Under the pieces are notes generated by a model that saw only the letters and a program-made list of their open reading frames with translations, was not told the DNA's origin and did not search any database. This document shows positions 30,657-39,395 of a stretch of DNA of 64,000 nucleotides, one piece after another. This DNA comes from a virus. Location of the stretch: positions 1 through 64,000 of IMG/VR virus record IMGVR_UViG_3300025438_000007, one strand, 5' to 3'. A program made the position numbers and the translations under genes. Numbering within the stretch: the stretch's first letter is position 1; each line of letters begins with the position of its first letter.

Positions 30657-31358
30657 ATGGCTCAAATTAGAGGTGTAGACTGTGGCTTGAACAACTGGGA
30701 TGTTGACTTTCCTTTCGGAAAAGAAAGAGAAGCAATGACAGTCAAATTTCTACAGCAGAAATTTGGGATGGCTTTTATTGACTATGAAGACTCTAAAACA
30801 CACGATTTAGAAATGGTTGAGCCTAAGTTCGGCAGCACGCTGTGGATTGAAGTGAAAAGAGACCGTTACGAATCTGGCAATATGGTTGTCGAATACTCAG
30901 GAAAGTGGGGCCCGTCTGGAATAAGTACAACTCTTTCTCATTTTTGGGTTCAATTCTTCGAAGACACACAGGAATATTGGATAATAGAAACAAATAAATT
31001 AAGAAGGCTTCTCAACAGTCAGCGACAGAAAAAGAACGTTTTTTGGAGAGGAAGAGGTGGAGACCACGGAGCTACCTGGATGTATTTCCTAAAGAGAGCT
31101 TGTTTTCATGGTCAATTTAAGATATATAAGAAGATTGACAGTGAATTTATGAGAGTTTATTGGTCAACCCCTACAGGAGCAAAAGCGCAGACTATTTATC
31201 ACAAAGAGCTTTTTTGTGAAAAATTATACTCAGAACGAAACCCCGCGCAACCTTACGCAATCTACCCGCCATTCATTAGGAGCCCAGAACTCAAAGGGTG
31301 CCGTAAGGTATTCGGCCCCAGCTCGCCTACGCAAGACTTTGGGAGAAGTAGAGATTGA
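30657..31358 (+). CDS. PD-(D/E)XK-like nuclease, paralogue of the preceding gene
   Basis: 233 residues. FGKEREAMTVKFLQQKFG, THDLEMVEPK and TLWIEVKRDRYESGN, then MVVEYSG repeat the fold and the E-V-K core of the upstream copy. The C-terminal 47 residues overlap the next gene's proposed start by 143 bp and look unstructured (YPPFIRSPELKG), so one of the two ends may be wrong, or the frame may be altered. Confidence 0.65.
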   Translation: MAQIRGVDCGLNNWDVDFPFGKEREAMTVKFLQQKFGMAFIDYEDSKTHDLEMVEPKFGSTLWIEVKRDRYESGNMVVEYSGKWGPSGISTTLSHFWVQFFEDTQEYWIIETNKLRRLLNSQRQKKNVFWRGRGGDHGATWMYFLKRACFHGQFKIYKKIDSEFMRVYWSTPTGAKAQTIYHKELFCEKLYSERNPAQPYAIYPPFIRSPELKGCRKVFGPSSPTQDFGRSRD

Positions 31359-32607
31359 CCAAGTAGAGTTTGATTCTGATGTCATTAAAGCAACTTTGTC
31401 CCCAAGCATGTGGGAGAGCGGAAAGCTTAAACCAGAAGTAAGAAAAAAACTTCTCAAAGCAGCAAAAGCATATTACGACTACTTAGACATTGAGCCAGTA
31501 AAGCTTAAAGATATTACAATCACAGGCTCAATGGCAAACTACAATTACCACGACCTATCAGACATCGATGTCCATTTAATTCTAGATTATGCTGATGTCG
31601 ATGATAATGTAGAGTTTGTAGGTGAGTTTTTCGCTGCCAAGAAAGCTTTTTGGGAAATCAAGCACGACATTAAAATAAAAGGACACGACCTAGAGTTTTA
31701 TGCCCAGGACTCTGACCAAGAGCATCATTCTACTGGTGTTTTTTCACTGGTCAAAAACGAATGGAATCTCAAGCCTAATCGTCAGGACTCTTTAAAGGTG
31801 GATGCGGAACAAGTTCGAAAAAAAGCTGCAGACATGATGACCAAGATAGACCACATTGTCGACATGTCTCCTTCTCAGGTTCAGATTGAAACAATCAGAG
31901 CTATGAAGGAGAAGTTGAAAACACTGCGCCAGGCGGGACTCAATTCATCGGCGCAGGAGTTTTCTGTAGAGAACATTGTGTTTAAGATACTTAGAAACAC
32001 TGGCTATCTTCAAAAGTTGTCTGATGCCAAATTGTACGCGACAGACTCTGAACTGTCTTTAGATGAGAAACGCACAAACGAACACGGTTTACCTGGGGAA
32101 TTAAATCCAAGAATTGCGGATGCCGCAACCACCAGCACCAGCACGCAGTTTGGTGAGATTCCAGTTTCAACACGAGAAGGAGCAGAAGGTGGAAAAGACA
32201 TAAACACTCTGATGGTCCAAGATGGTATCGAAGATATGTCTGATGATAAAATCAACATAATTAAGGACTTTATCTCTTTTACCAGAGACAAGCTAGGGCT
32301 TAAGGCACCAGTTAAGGTTGGACTTAGAAAAGGAAGAGACGAGTACATTAAGACTACGGCATCGTATTTACCGTTTGAGAACGAGAACTACGTTCGTTGC
32401 GAAGGTAGAGCCCTTGTTGATATCCTTAGAAGCATAGGGCACGAGCTTACGCACAATAGACAACGAGAGATAGGCATATTTGACCCAGGCGATAATGTGC
32501 AAAACATTGGAGGCCATATTGAGGACCAAGCAAATTCTATTGCTGGAATCTTGATTAAAGACTTTGTCGATAATCATGGATACGAACACATTCACGAAAT
32601 GTACTAA
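31216..32607 (+). CDS. Nucleotidyltransferase-zinc metallopeptidase fusion
   Basis: 463 residues as read from ATG 31216; a TTG at 31339 would avoid most of the overlap with the upstream gene. LSPSMWESGKLKPEVRKKLL then ITITGSMANYNYHDLSDIDVH is a polymerase-beta-type nucleotidyltransferase (GS 104-105, D116, D118), a domain common in phage late genes. The C-terminus has IGHELTHNRQ (H410-E411...H414) and GGHIEDQAN (E437), a gluzincin-like zinc site. Likely a late-made, multi-activity protein; substrates unknown. Confidence 0.75.
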   Translation: MKNYTQNETPRNLTQSTRHSLGAQNSKGAVRYSAPARLRKTLGEVEIDQVEFDSDVIKATLSPSMWESGKLKPEVRKKLLKAAKAYYDYLDIEPVKLKDITITGSMANYNYHDLSDIDVHLILDYADVDDNVEFVGEFFAAKKAFWEIKHDIKIKGHDLEFYAQDSDQEHHSTGVFSLVKNEWNLKPNRQDSLKVDAEQVRKKAADMMTKIDHIVDMSPSQVQIETIRAMKEKLKTLRQAGLNSSAQEFSVENIVFKILRNTGYLQKLSDAKLYATDSELSLDEKRTNEHGLPGELNPRIADAATTSTSTQFGEIPVSTREGAEGGKDINTLMVQDGIEDMSDDKINIIKDFISFTRDKLGLKAPVKVGLRKGRDEYIKTTASYLPFENENYVRCEGRALVDILRSIGHELTHNRQREIGIFDPGDNVQNIGGHIEDQANSIAGILIKDFVDNHGYEHIHEMY

Positions 32608-32620
32608 GTTTTTTACTAAG

Positions 32621-32628
32621 TATTTAAA
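32621..32628 (+). promoter_or_regulatory. Late-type motif variant
   Basis: TATTTAAA nine bases before the micro-ORF ATG at 32638. Confidence 0.3.
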
Positions 32629-32637
32629 AAAACCACC

Positions 32638-32730
32638 ATGGCAGAAAAAGTAGAGGGGTTTAAAGTTGAGACTATTAAGAAGCGATGTTATCGGCTATTT
32701 ATAGAAAAGCATCACTATGAAGTCATTTAA
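32638..32730 (+). CDS. Micro-ORF related to the cargo peptide
   Basis: 30 residues: MAEKVEGFKVETIKKRCYRL then FIEKHHYEVI. Its second half and DNA are clearly related to the IVREILIEKHFYEG part of 28594-28875. It overlaps the start of the next gene and contains that gene's late motif. Probably a relic or a leader. Confidence 0.35.
   Translation: MAEKVEGFKVETIKKRCYRLFIEKHHYEVI
32696..32703 (+). promoter_or_regulatory. Late-type motif
   Basis: CTATTTATA, 13 bases before the ATG at 32717, lying within the micro-ORF as codons L-F-I. Confidence 0.5.
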
Positions 32731-33157
32731 ACGTTTATTGCTAGCACTCTTATTTACAATTGGGATTTTACTCGATTCTCATGCACAGCAGCAAGTTATT
32801 TTGACACCTCAGTGGCAGCAAATCGGGGAGAAGTGCACTGATTGTGGCTCTGCTTTCTTTATGATTTACAGAAGCCTTATTCCAAGTGCTTCGGGGCAAT
32901 ATGAGGCTTACGTATATGCCTGGAGCAACAGTTTTGATGGTTATGGAAATTCAGTAACCACATACATTAGTAGACCAATAATTTATGGAGTTGATGCTTA
33001 TGGGAGAAAAATATTAAACCCTATAATCACGATGGAGTATCATTTAGCAAGCCCTGAGACACCTTCTTTTAATGGTTGGAGCCTAATGTTTTATCTATAT
33101 AGCCCAAATCCTAATCAAAACTACCTTTTAGAATTTGATTATCTTGACAATTATTAG
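32717..33157 (+). CDS. Secreted protein of unknown function
   Basis: 146 residues with a Sec signal peptide (MKSFKRLLLALLFTIGILL, then DSHAQ with cleavage after HAQ or AQ). Mature part is Tyr/Ser-rich and beta-like, with one C-x2-C pair (EKCTDCGS). Late-expressed; could act at the envelope during lysis or be a decoration protein. No family recognised. Confidence 0.6.
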   Translation: MKSFKRLLLALLFTIGILLDSHAQQQVILTPQWQQIGEKCTDCGSAFFMIYRSLIPSASGQYEAYVYAWSNSFDGYGNSVTTYISRPIIYGVDAYGRKILNPIITMEYHLASPETPSFNGWSLMFYLYSPNPNQNYLLEFDYLDNY

Positions 33158-33218
33158 CACTTCAAAACCACAATGATTATAACTATATTTTTGAATACAA
33201 AACACTAGAACAACTATA

Positions 33219-33617
33219 ATGGCAGACAATGAAGGAGTGATAGGGAATACAGCTCTAAGCGAAGACACAGTGGTAAAAACTAACGTGAAGACTTTGTTAT
33301 GGGTTTCTATCGGGTTGTTTAGCTTGTTGATGTCAATGTTCACCGTTTTTTACTTTGACATGCGCTCCAGAGATGCTGCGACCAATGATAAAATGAAAGA
33401 GACTGCTGAGCTTCTAGAAGAAGAAGTTGAAGAAACTGTTTCTGAGAAGCTTGAAAAGTTTGAAGAAAGGCAACAAGCTATTAAAGACGATATTGGGACC
33501 ATCAGGGGAGATATAAAAGTCATCCTGGATAGAACAAGAAGGTCAGGAAACAACGCTAGTACTTCTACTATAAATGATGCCACTCCCCCTCCTTCTAGCT
33601 CAGTTCCTCCTGGCTAA
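33219..33617 (+). CDS. Membrane-anchored coiled-coil protein
   Basis: 132 residues: helix at about 27-46 (TLLWVSIGLFSLLMSMFTVF), then a coiled coil (about 55-110, ETAELLEEEVEETVSEKLEK) and a Pro/Ser-rich tail (PPPSSSVPPG). Spanin-like layout again but no partner next to it. Its end overlaps the convergent kinase gene by 23 bp. Confidence 0.55.
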   Translation: MADNEGVIGNTALSEDTVVKTNVKTLLWVSIGLFSLLMSMFTVFYFDMRSRDAATNDKMKETAELLEEEVEETVSEKLEKFEERQQAIKDDIGTIRGDIKVILDRTRRSGNNASTSTINDATPPPSSSVPPG

Positions 33618-34974
33618 TCGGGTGCTTCTGTGAAAAAATCTGTGAATCTCTTTTTTTAAGGAAATCCACCACCTCTTGAATACTTGATACTTTGTGAGAC
33701 ATCTCTTTCCCTTTAGACCCTAGATACCAATATCCTTCTGCGTGTCCTGTGATATGAAACCCCTCCATGCCTACATTCATCGCTGGCTCAATATCTCTTG
33801 TATAAGAATCTCCAACCATCACATAGTGGTGAGCTGGATATCTGTGCTTTAGGTTTCGGTAGATTGTTTCATCTTTGAAATCATAAATCTCGAAGTCGTA
33901 ATCCGATAGCCCCAAAGACGCAATCTTCTTAACCTGCTCCAAGCGTTCTCCCATCGTGTAGATAACAACCTTGCCGTGTTTGCTGAGTTCCTCAAGTTCT
34001 TTGATTCTTCCTGGAATTTCTGCGTACTGATGGTCGTAGACTCCATTGCCTAGTTCCACAACTTCCAGACACAGATTTTCGTATTCGTCATCTGACATTG
34101 GGGTCATAAACTGTCTGAAGTCCCCAAGCACCATAAGCAGGCTTTTTGCAAAGCTGTTAAGGCTAAAGTGTGTGGTAAAATGAGCCCCATTGTGTTTGTT
34201 TACAAAATCAGAGAACATCACTCCCAACACTTTGTCTGGAATTGGTTCCGACAACTGACTTTTGATAAGAGCCTTCACGCTATTTGCTTGGATGGTGTAA
34301 TACTCATTACACTTACAAATGGTATTATCGAGGTCAGTAAATATAACCCTGTTTTCTTTGTTTTTTGAAACGATATTTCTGACAATGTCACGGCACTCTA
34401 TTACCGCTTTTATCTCATCTCCAAAATCATTGAATATGGTGTAGGCAAATATTCTTCCTGAGTCCAGTTCAGTTTCAGAAGAGTGACCAGCTAGTATTGC
34501 TCGTTTTTCAGCATCTCCTCCAGATTCTCTGTCAAGGGCTTGCTTGTTTCTTTTTGGAGAAATAACGTTGATGTTTGTCCCTCCAAGATTTTCAATAAAA
34601 TCAAACTCATTCTTGAAACGCATATCTGTGATAATGATTCTTTTTATGCCTCTAAAAGCATGCATAATCATCCACTCTTTGGCATTGTTAATCCAGACGT
34701 CTTTCCCAAACACATCTCTCCCTTCTTCTGTTCCTACGGTTTGGAGTGTCCTTCTTGTTTTTTCGTCTTTCTTAATCCAGCACTTATTTCTGTCAAGGCC
34801 TTTTTTGTAAATCCCATCTATTTTTATTTGGTCGGCGAAGCATAGGAATACCGTTGGTTTTGGTTCAAGCATCTTGCTGAACACTTTTTCTGCCAAATAA
34901 TTTTTACCGCTACCTAACTTTCCTGCGAAGCCGTATATTTCAACACCGTTTAAAATTGTTTCGTCTAATTGCAT
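33595..34974 (-). CDS. Deoxynucleoside monophosphate kinase fused to a HAD phosphatase
   Basis: 459 residues. N-terminal P-loop GFAGKLGSGKNYLAEK (16-31), then FADQIKIDGIY, TVGTEEGRDVFGKDVWIN and IITDMRFKNEFDFI follow T4 gp1-type dNMP kinases. From about 208 a HAD domain: VIFTDLDNTIC with DLDNT at 214-218, VVIYTMGERLEQVKKI, and MVGDSYTRDIEPAMNVGM, the three HAD motifs. The kinase half makes dNDPs from several dNMPs; the HAD half could act as a nucleotidase. This exact fusion is unusual. Confidence 0.85.
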   Translation of the reverse strand: MQLDETILNGVEIYGFAGKLGSGKNYLAEKVFSKMLEPKPTVFLCFADQIKIDGIYKKGLDRNKCWIKKDEKTRRTLQTVGTEEGRDVFGKDVWINNAKEWMIMHAFRGIKRIIITDMRFKNEFDFIENLGGTNINVISPKRNKQALDRESGGDAEKRAILAGHSSETELDSGRIFAYTIFNDFGDEIKAVIECRDIVRNIVSKNKENRVIFTDLDNTICKCNEYYTIQANSVKALIKSQLSEPIPDKVLGVMFSDFVNKHNGAHFTTHFSLNSFAKSLLMVLGDFRQFMTPMSDDEYENLCLEVVELGNGVYDHQYAEIPGRIKELEELSKHGKVVIYTMGERLEQVKKIASLGLSDYDFEIYDFKDETIYRNLKHRYPAHHYVMVGDSYTRDIEPAMNVGMEGFHITGHAEGYWYLGSKGKEMSHKVSSIQEVVDFLKKRDSQIFSQKHPISQEELS

Positions 34975-35035
34975 TGTTTTTTATATTTTACCATGGGTGT
35001 CCTTCAGAGAGTGGTTAAAATAACTCATTTTTCTG

Positions 35036-35539
35036 CTAGGACCATGTTTGATGTGGCTCTGATACGCTTTCAAATCCATCATAATCATCAACAATGTATA
35101 CTGTGATTGGAATTTCGAGCACTTTTAGTTTAGCACAACTCCCAGATGCTTTATCGGACCCAAGAGTCTCAACCATCTCCACAAGCAACTCGTCGTGTCT
35201 TTTTATTATTCTGAAATCATGATGCACTTTTTTGTGCTGTTCATTGCGAGCAGCTTTTTCTTCGGTGTTTGCAGCGCCCCAATCAAAACTCATAAACTTG
35301 TTGTACTCTTTAGCTGTCTTGATGGTGGTGGCATTCCATATAAAGCTGTCTTTTACTTTGTTTGTGGTCACTTTTTTATACTTCCGCTTTGCGTCCCCAT
35401 AAGGAAGATAGTTCCCATCTTCATCTTCTAAGTTTTCGACATAAAAATGGCAAGGAACACCTCGTTTTTCAGCCATCCATTTGACAGCTTCTGGTGAGAG
35501 GCTGAATCCTCCGTAACATGCGTTTATTACTACTTTCAT
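35036..35539 (-). CDS. Conserved-type phage protein
   Basis: 167 residues beginning MKVVINACYGGFSLSPEAVK. The V-I-N-x-C-Y-G-G-F-x-L-S start is common to many phage and some bacterial proteins of unknown function. The middle is basic, the C-terminus (VYIVDDYDGFESV) acidic. Between the dNMP kinase and ThyA genes. Confidence 0.7.
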   Translation of the reverse strand: MKVVINACYGGFSLSPEAVKWMAEKRGVPCHFYVENLEDEDGNYLPYGDAKRKYKKVTTNKVKDSFIWNATTIKTAKEYNKFMSFDWGAANTEEKAARNEQHKKVHHDFRIIKRHDELLVEMVETLGSDKASGSCAKLKVLEIPITVYIVDDYDGFESVSEPHQTWS

Positions 35540-35622
35540 TGAAATATATAAATTTGACTTGGTCGCAGATAAGGTTCAGAGCCATTTTCTTCTACATGTA
35601 TGCAGCTTTATAATTGTGCTTT

Positions 35623-36750
35623 TCACACTGCTATCGGCGCTTTAATCGCTGGTAGCGGGTTGTAGTTTTTCACTTTGATGTCATCCAGAGTGAAGTCGTA
35701 TATAGACTTGATGTTAGGATTCAATTCCAACGTTGGAAGCCTGGGTCCTTCGTATTTGCCAATCCTATTTTTTGCTGATTGGCGGTCTATAAAGTAGTCA
35801 TCTCCAAGAATTGGCTCTTTGAAATCTTTCACCTCCATCATTTTATCGACATCCTCTTGGTTCAAGTGGGTGCGATTCAAATATGAGTTCACTTGGTCTC
35901 TGTGGTTCACATAAAGATGTGCATCTCCAAAAGTGTGTGTGAACACTCCTGGGAGCATTCCAGTGACCTGGGCAATCATGTGTGTGAACACAGCATATGA
36001 CGCGATGTTAAAGGGCACTCCGAGGAATACGTCGGCACTTCTCTGATAGAGTTGGCAATCAAGCCTCTTTGTTGGGAGGCTTTCTCGGTCGTAGCCTAGC
36101 TCGATTGCTTTTTCTATTTCTTCATAGCTCAAATCTACAACGTTAAACTGGTACATACAGTGACACGGAGATAAAGCCATGTCTGGTAAATCATCTACAT
36201 TCCAAGAGTTTACGATGTGCCGTCTTGAGTCTGGATTGTTCTTTAAGCCCTCAATAAGACTCTCAAGCTGATTGGAGGTGCCATTTTTAATTCCAACCCA
36301 CTTTACCCACTGCTTACCATAGACAGGGCCTAACTCTCCCCATTTAAGCACCCAAGAGTCATTGTGTGGTCGGCGCTTAATCTCACTTATAAACTCAGCC
36401 TGTGTTAAAGGTCTTGTACAGTTGTTTTGAGGGTCTTCTGTATGGAATTCATAGTCTGGCTCATCCAGGCTCTCTGCATGCGTTAGAAACGTCTTATATG
36501 CCCATTCATTCCAGATGTGAACTTTGTTGTCGACAAGATACTTTATATTGGTATCTCCTTTGATAAACCATAAGAGTTCAACAAATACTCCGCGAGTAAA
36601 TGTTTTCTTGAGTCCCAGAAGTGGAAATCCGTCTAGAAGGTCGTATTGGTTCTGGTATCCGAAGATAGAGTAGGTTCCAGTTCCAGTTCTGTCGCCTTTT
36701 AATCTTCCTTTCTCCAAGATGTGTGATACGAGGTCGTTAAACTGTTTCAT
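35623..36750 (-). CDS. thyA: Thymidylate synthase
   Basis: 375 residues. RTGTGTYSIFGYQ, FVELLWFIKGDTNIKYL, ALSPCHCMYQFNVV with the catalytic Cys at 196, LDCQLYQRSADVFLGVPFNIASY and FTHTFGDAHLYVNH are hallmark ThyA motifs. About 90-130 and 285-320 hold insertions, making it longer than bacterial enzymes. It makes dTMP from dUMP using methylene-tetrahydrofolate; the DHFR at 13153-13767 would recycle the folate. Shares the MazG promoter, with adjacent start/stop. Confidence 0.96.
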   Translation of the reverse strand: MKQFNDLVSHILEKGRLKGDRTGTGTYSIFGYQNQYDLLDGFPLLGLKKTFTRGVFVELLWFIKGDTNIKYLVDNKVHIWNEWAYKTFLTHAESLDEPDYEFHTEDPQNNCTRPLTQAEFISEIKRRPHNDSWVLKWGELGPVYGKQWVKWVGIKNGTSNQLESLIEGLKNNPDSRRHIVNSWNVDDLPDMALSPCHCMYQFNVVDLSYEEIEKAIELGYDRESLPTKRLDCQLYQRSADVFLGVPFNIASYAVFTHMIAQVTGMLPGVFTHTFGDAHLYVNHRDQVNSYLNRTHLNQEDVDKMMEVKDFKEPILGDDYFIDRQSAKNRIGKYEGPRLPTLELNPNIKSIYDFTLDDIKVKNYNPLPAIKAPIAV

Positions 36751-37298
36751 TAGTCCTTCTTTTCTAAGATTATCCGCTCTGCGTCGGTATCTCTGTTTAT
36801 AGCTTTCTCACTGGAGAACTTTTTACCATAACGCTTAGTGAGTTTCTCGATGTTTCTATCCCAAATGGATTTGATGCTCCATTTATGGTTTCTAAACAAG
36901 ATGGCTAGGTACCAAAAGATGTCACCTACTTCTTCTTTGGCGTTGACCAAGTCAAATTCTTTCTGCTTCCACTTGTGATTGTACATCGCCTCTAGAAGTT
37001 CTCCTGCTTCTGTGCACACTCCTATGACAGCGTGCATATCTGATTCTTCTGCATCCACTGATGGTGTGAAGGCTTCGTTTAAACCTGCTGTTTGAACAGG
37101 AGTTTTAAATCCTTCAGGAAGGTCTTTGCCGTAATATTTGTGTTTCTTCATTATATCCAAATCCTCTGTTGCTTTGAGGAATTGTTCGATTGCTCCTTTG
37201 AGCTGAAGCTCTCTTTGGTACAATGGGTCTTCTGTGTCGTGGCCGAATGACCCGCTAACAAAGGCCTCGCTTTTCTTGAGGTATTTTTTGAATTTCAT
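36750..37298 (-). CDS. MazG-like nucleotide pyrophosphohydrolase
   Basis: 182 residues from ATG 37298 (MKFKKYLKKSEAF). IGVCTEAGELLEAMYNHKW and NAKEEVGDIFWYLAILFR carry the E-x-x-E and E-x-x-D helices of MazG-type enzymes. N-terminal 75 residues are an extra charged segment. Coupled to ThyA by a one-base overlap, so it may clear dUTP/dNTP pools. The leader contains CAACACAACAACA. Confidence 0.8.
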   Translation of the reverse strand: MKFKKYLKKSEAFVSGSFGHDTEDPLYQRELQLKGAIEQFLKATEDLDIMKKHKYYGKDLPEGFKTPVQTAGLNEAFTPSVDAEESDMHAVIGVCTEAGELLEAMYNHKWKQKEFDLVNAKEEVGDIFWYLAILFRNHKWSIKSIWDRNIEKLTKRYGKKFSSEKAINRDTDAERIILEKKD

Positions 37299-37324
37299 TC
37301 GAAAATGTTGTTGTGTTGCAAGCG

Positions 37325-37356
37325 CAAACATACAACAAGTTGTCTATAATTCAAAA
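37325..37356 (-). promoter_or_regulatory. Host-type (TAnnTTTG) promoter for mazG-thyA
   Basis: TATGTTTG with TTTTG 19 bp upstream on the minus strand, about 26 bp before the ATG at 37298. It is a good match to the Bacteroidota primary promoter. Confidence 0.6.
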
Positions 37357-37436
37357 TTAGATTATAAAATTGACCCCGAAAGAATGCAGGATAATACGCC
37401 GCCATCCCTTGAAAAATAAAACAAAACCAGCTCGCT

Positions 37437-37486
37437 GTATATAATTAATGGCTAAAAAGCCACTAACCATATACAATTGTTGTGTG
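37437..37486. repeat. attC-like hairpin 1
   Basis: GTATATAATTAATGGCT and AGCCACTAACCATATAC form imperfect arms (17 nt each) around a short A loop, followed by GTTGTGTG, a core-site-like end. It lies just 3' of the gene 37491-37778, as an integron attC would. Confidence 0.5.
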
Positions 37487-37490
37487 TAAT

Positions 37491-37778
37491 TTAATCTAAG
37501 TCTTCGCCCATTCTACAAAGTATATCTTTTAAATCCCATAAAACTAAATTGCACTTGTTCCATTGGCTAAATGTTTTGTCGTAATCATTCATAAGGTTCT
37601 TGCTCTTATACAAGTCTAAGTTTTCGCTCAATTTAGCTTTAAGGGTTTCTTCCTTTTTAATAAGTTCGTGAATAAAACTACGCCCAACATTGTATAAATA
37701 CAATACTCGCTCTAGTGCCTCTTCACTACCTATTTCTAATCTTTGGTGTTGGTCTTTTATATTATCTATTTCTGTCAT
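37491..37778 (-). CDS. Cassette-region protein, coiled-coil
   Basis: 95 residues (MTEIDNIKDQHQRLEIGS), helical throughout; unknown. It shares the MTEI start and a repeated TGTCATTGTCGTAC leader with the neighbour at 37822-38073, suggesting a duplicated start region. Confidence 0.5.
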   Translation of the reverse strand: MTEIDNIKDQHQRLEIGSEEALERVLYLYNVGRSFIHELIKKEETLKAKLSENLDLYKSKNLMNDYDKTFSQWNKCNLVLWDLKDILCRMGEDLD

Positions 37779-37821
37779 TGTCGTACTGTCATTGTCGTAC
37801 TGTTTTTATACTTACCGTTAC

Positions 37822-38073
37822 CTACAATGGCTGATACTTTAGTTTAACCTTATGTTTCGCCAAGTAATCGCATCTACAAACAGCAAGTGTTATATCATCA
37901 TAGGCACTATCACAATCAGCGTGCGTAACGCTTGGAACCCATACGTGATAGTTTGGTTTTTGTTTAGTTCCTTCATTACTTACATAATAGCCATTTACAT
38001 TATGTAATATTCCAAGCTTTACTTCTTCTTCTTCAGTTCCATTTGGCTCGTATTTATTTTTTATTTCAGTCAT
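37822..38073 (-). CDS. Cassette-region protein
   Basis: 83 residues (MTEIKNKYEPNGTEEEEVKL). HVWVPSVTHADCDSAYDDIT and VCRCDYL are the only notable segments. Unknown function. Confidence 0.5.
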   Translation of the reverse strand: MTEIKNKYEPNGTEEEEVKLGILHNVNGYYVSNEGTKQKPNYHVWVPSVTHADCDSAYDDITLAVCRCDYLAKHKVKLKYQPL

Positions 38074-38110
38074 TTATCAAAGTTTTTAGTTTATAAAATC
38101 GCCACAGTAG

Positions 38111-38171
38111 GTAACAATGTATAAAATTAACCTACGGTCGCTATCGCTTAATCTTATACTAAACGTTATGC
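38111..38171. repeat. attC-like hairpin 2
   Basis: GTATAAAATTAA and TTAATCTTATAC form the arms (38119-38130, 38148-38159), flanked by GTAAC and ending in GTTATGC, a GTTRRRY-like core site. Lies 3' of the gene 38257-38745. Confidence 0.55.
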
Positions 38172-38256
38172 TCCATGCCTTAGTTCAGTTCTTCGATTTA
38201 ACATTTGTAATGAAAAACAAAAAGAATTTCGCCAACGCAAAACAAAGATAATAAAA

Positions 38257-38745
38257 TTATTTCAAATTAATACTATATTTTTGAATATTTTTACTTATAT
38301 AATCTTTTGCTGATTGGTATTCGTTAATATCATATTCAAAACTTTCTTCAGATGCAAACTCTTTACCTGCATAATTATCTATCAAATATTTAGAGTTTGT
38401 TATGTCCCAATCAATAACTGGATTTATATCATAAAAATCTTCATATAAATCTTTAAGTTTTCTAACACCTCTTGCATCAATTATAATATTATGGTTATTT
38501 GGATGATAGCAAAAGGCATGAACAAAATTGAAATTATATTCAGCATCTTCATCAACATCTTCAAATTCATCGTTAATTACCGCTATTTGATATTGTGGAA
38601 ATATTTCATTCAACGCAACACAAAATGGAATACATTCACCACTCATCCATTGTTCAATATCATTTTCATTTATTGTGTGATTTTCATTCACAAACTGCTT
38701 AAAGTTCTTAACTTTATCAATTATTTTACGCATATCTTCACTCAT
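38257..38745 (-). CDS. Cassette-region protein with basic N-terminal peptide
   Basis: 162 residues from ATG 38745 (MSEDMRKIIDKVKNFKQFVN), preferred over 38862, which would start inside the attC-like repeat. The start and the 12-base leader (TATATAAAGAAA) match the gene at 38955-39395. Body is acidic (INDEFEDVDEDAEYNFNF), with FVHAFCYHPNNHNIIIDARG resembling a papain/transglutaminase-like core. Function unproven. Confidence 0.6.
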   Translation of the reverse strand: MSEDMRKIIDKVKNFKQFVNENHTINENDIEQWMSGECIPFCVALNEIFPQYQIAVINDEFEDVDEDAEYNFNFVHAFCYHPNNHNIIIDARGVRKLKDLYEDFYDINPVIDWDITNSKYLIDNYAGKEFASEESFEYDINEYQSAKDYISKNIQKYSINLK

Positions 38746-38853
38746 AGTTTCTTTATATATAAATATTCGGTTTTTAAAACTCCACTCTAAAATTCTTTTT
38801 ATTTTTCTTTCGTGTTTCAAATCAACATTATCAGTTAATAAATCGGCACGAGA

Positions 38854-38948
38854 GCATAACAAGGTGTATAAGAAAGTTTGCTATCAGCATTTGTGGTAAT
38901 TTGATAGTTTATCTAAGCAAACCTTCTCATACACCCAGCCGTTATGTG
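38854..38948. repeat. attC-like hairpin 3, the clearest
   Basis: GCATAAC at 38854, arm GGTGTATAAGAAAGTTTGC (38863-38881), arm GCAAACCTTCTCATACACC (38917-38935), and GTTATGTG at 38941-38948, in the order R-box, long imperfect stem, R-box of integron attC sites. An inner CTATCA/TGATAG pair is present. Confidence 0.65.
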
Positions 38949-38954
38949 TAAGTG

Positions 38955-39395
38955 TTACATTAGTGATTCCAAATAACCTTTTTCTATAATATTTTCCAAA
39001 CCATTAAATTCTAAATTAGTATCAATTTTAAAAACATTACCATTAGATGGTTCAGAATAATAATCAGTATAACCTTCACCAACCACAATAACATCATTAA
39101 TTAAAGTACTATTTAATAATGAATCAAAAACTCTATGATAACCATCAACTAAAAACAATAAATTATTATCAGTTCTCCAAACATTTAAAGGTTCTTTATT
39201 ACTATGTGATTTTTTACCATCAATAAAATTATTAAAAACCCCCATTAAACTTCTTTTACTCAATATTAATTCATTTATGTTAATCTTTAATAAATCATAA
39301 TATTCGTCACTTTCTTCATCATAATATTTATTCTCATTCAAGAACTTACCAAAGTTCTTAACCTTATTTATTTGTTCTCTCATTTCTTTACTCAT
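38955..39395 (-). CDS. Cassette-region ParB-like protein with basic N-terminal peptide
   Basis: 146 residues (MSKEMREQINKVKNFGKFLN). LNVWRTDNNLLFLVDGYHRVFDSLLN is a ParB-like D-G-x-H-R motif. Start region and leader shared with 38257-38745; bodies differ. Function unknown. Confidence 0.6.
   Translation of the reverse strand: MSKEMREQINKVKNFGKFLNENKYYDEESDEYYDLLKININELILSKRSLMGVFNNFIDGKKSHSNKEPLNVWRTDNNLLFLVDGYHRVFDSLLNSTLINDVIVVGEGYTDYYSEPSNGNVFKIDTNLEFNGLENIIEKGYLESLM

Noticed and set aside
38746-38862. Longer N-terminus for 38257-38745
   Set aside because: It would begin inside the attC-like repeat; the inner ATG matches the paralogous start at 39395.
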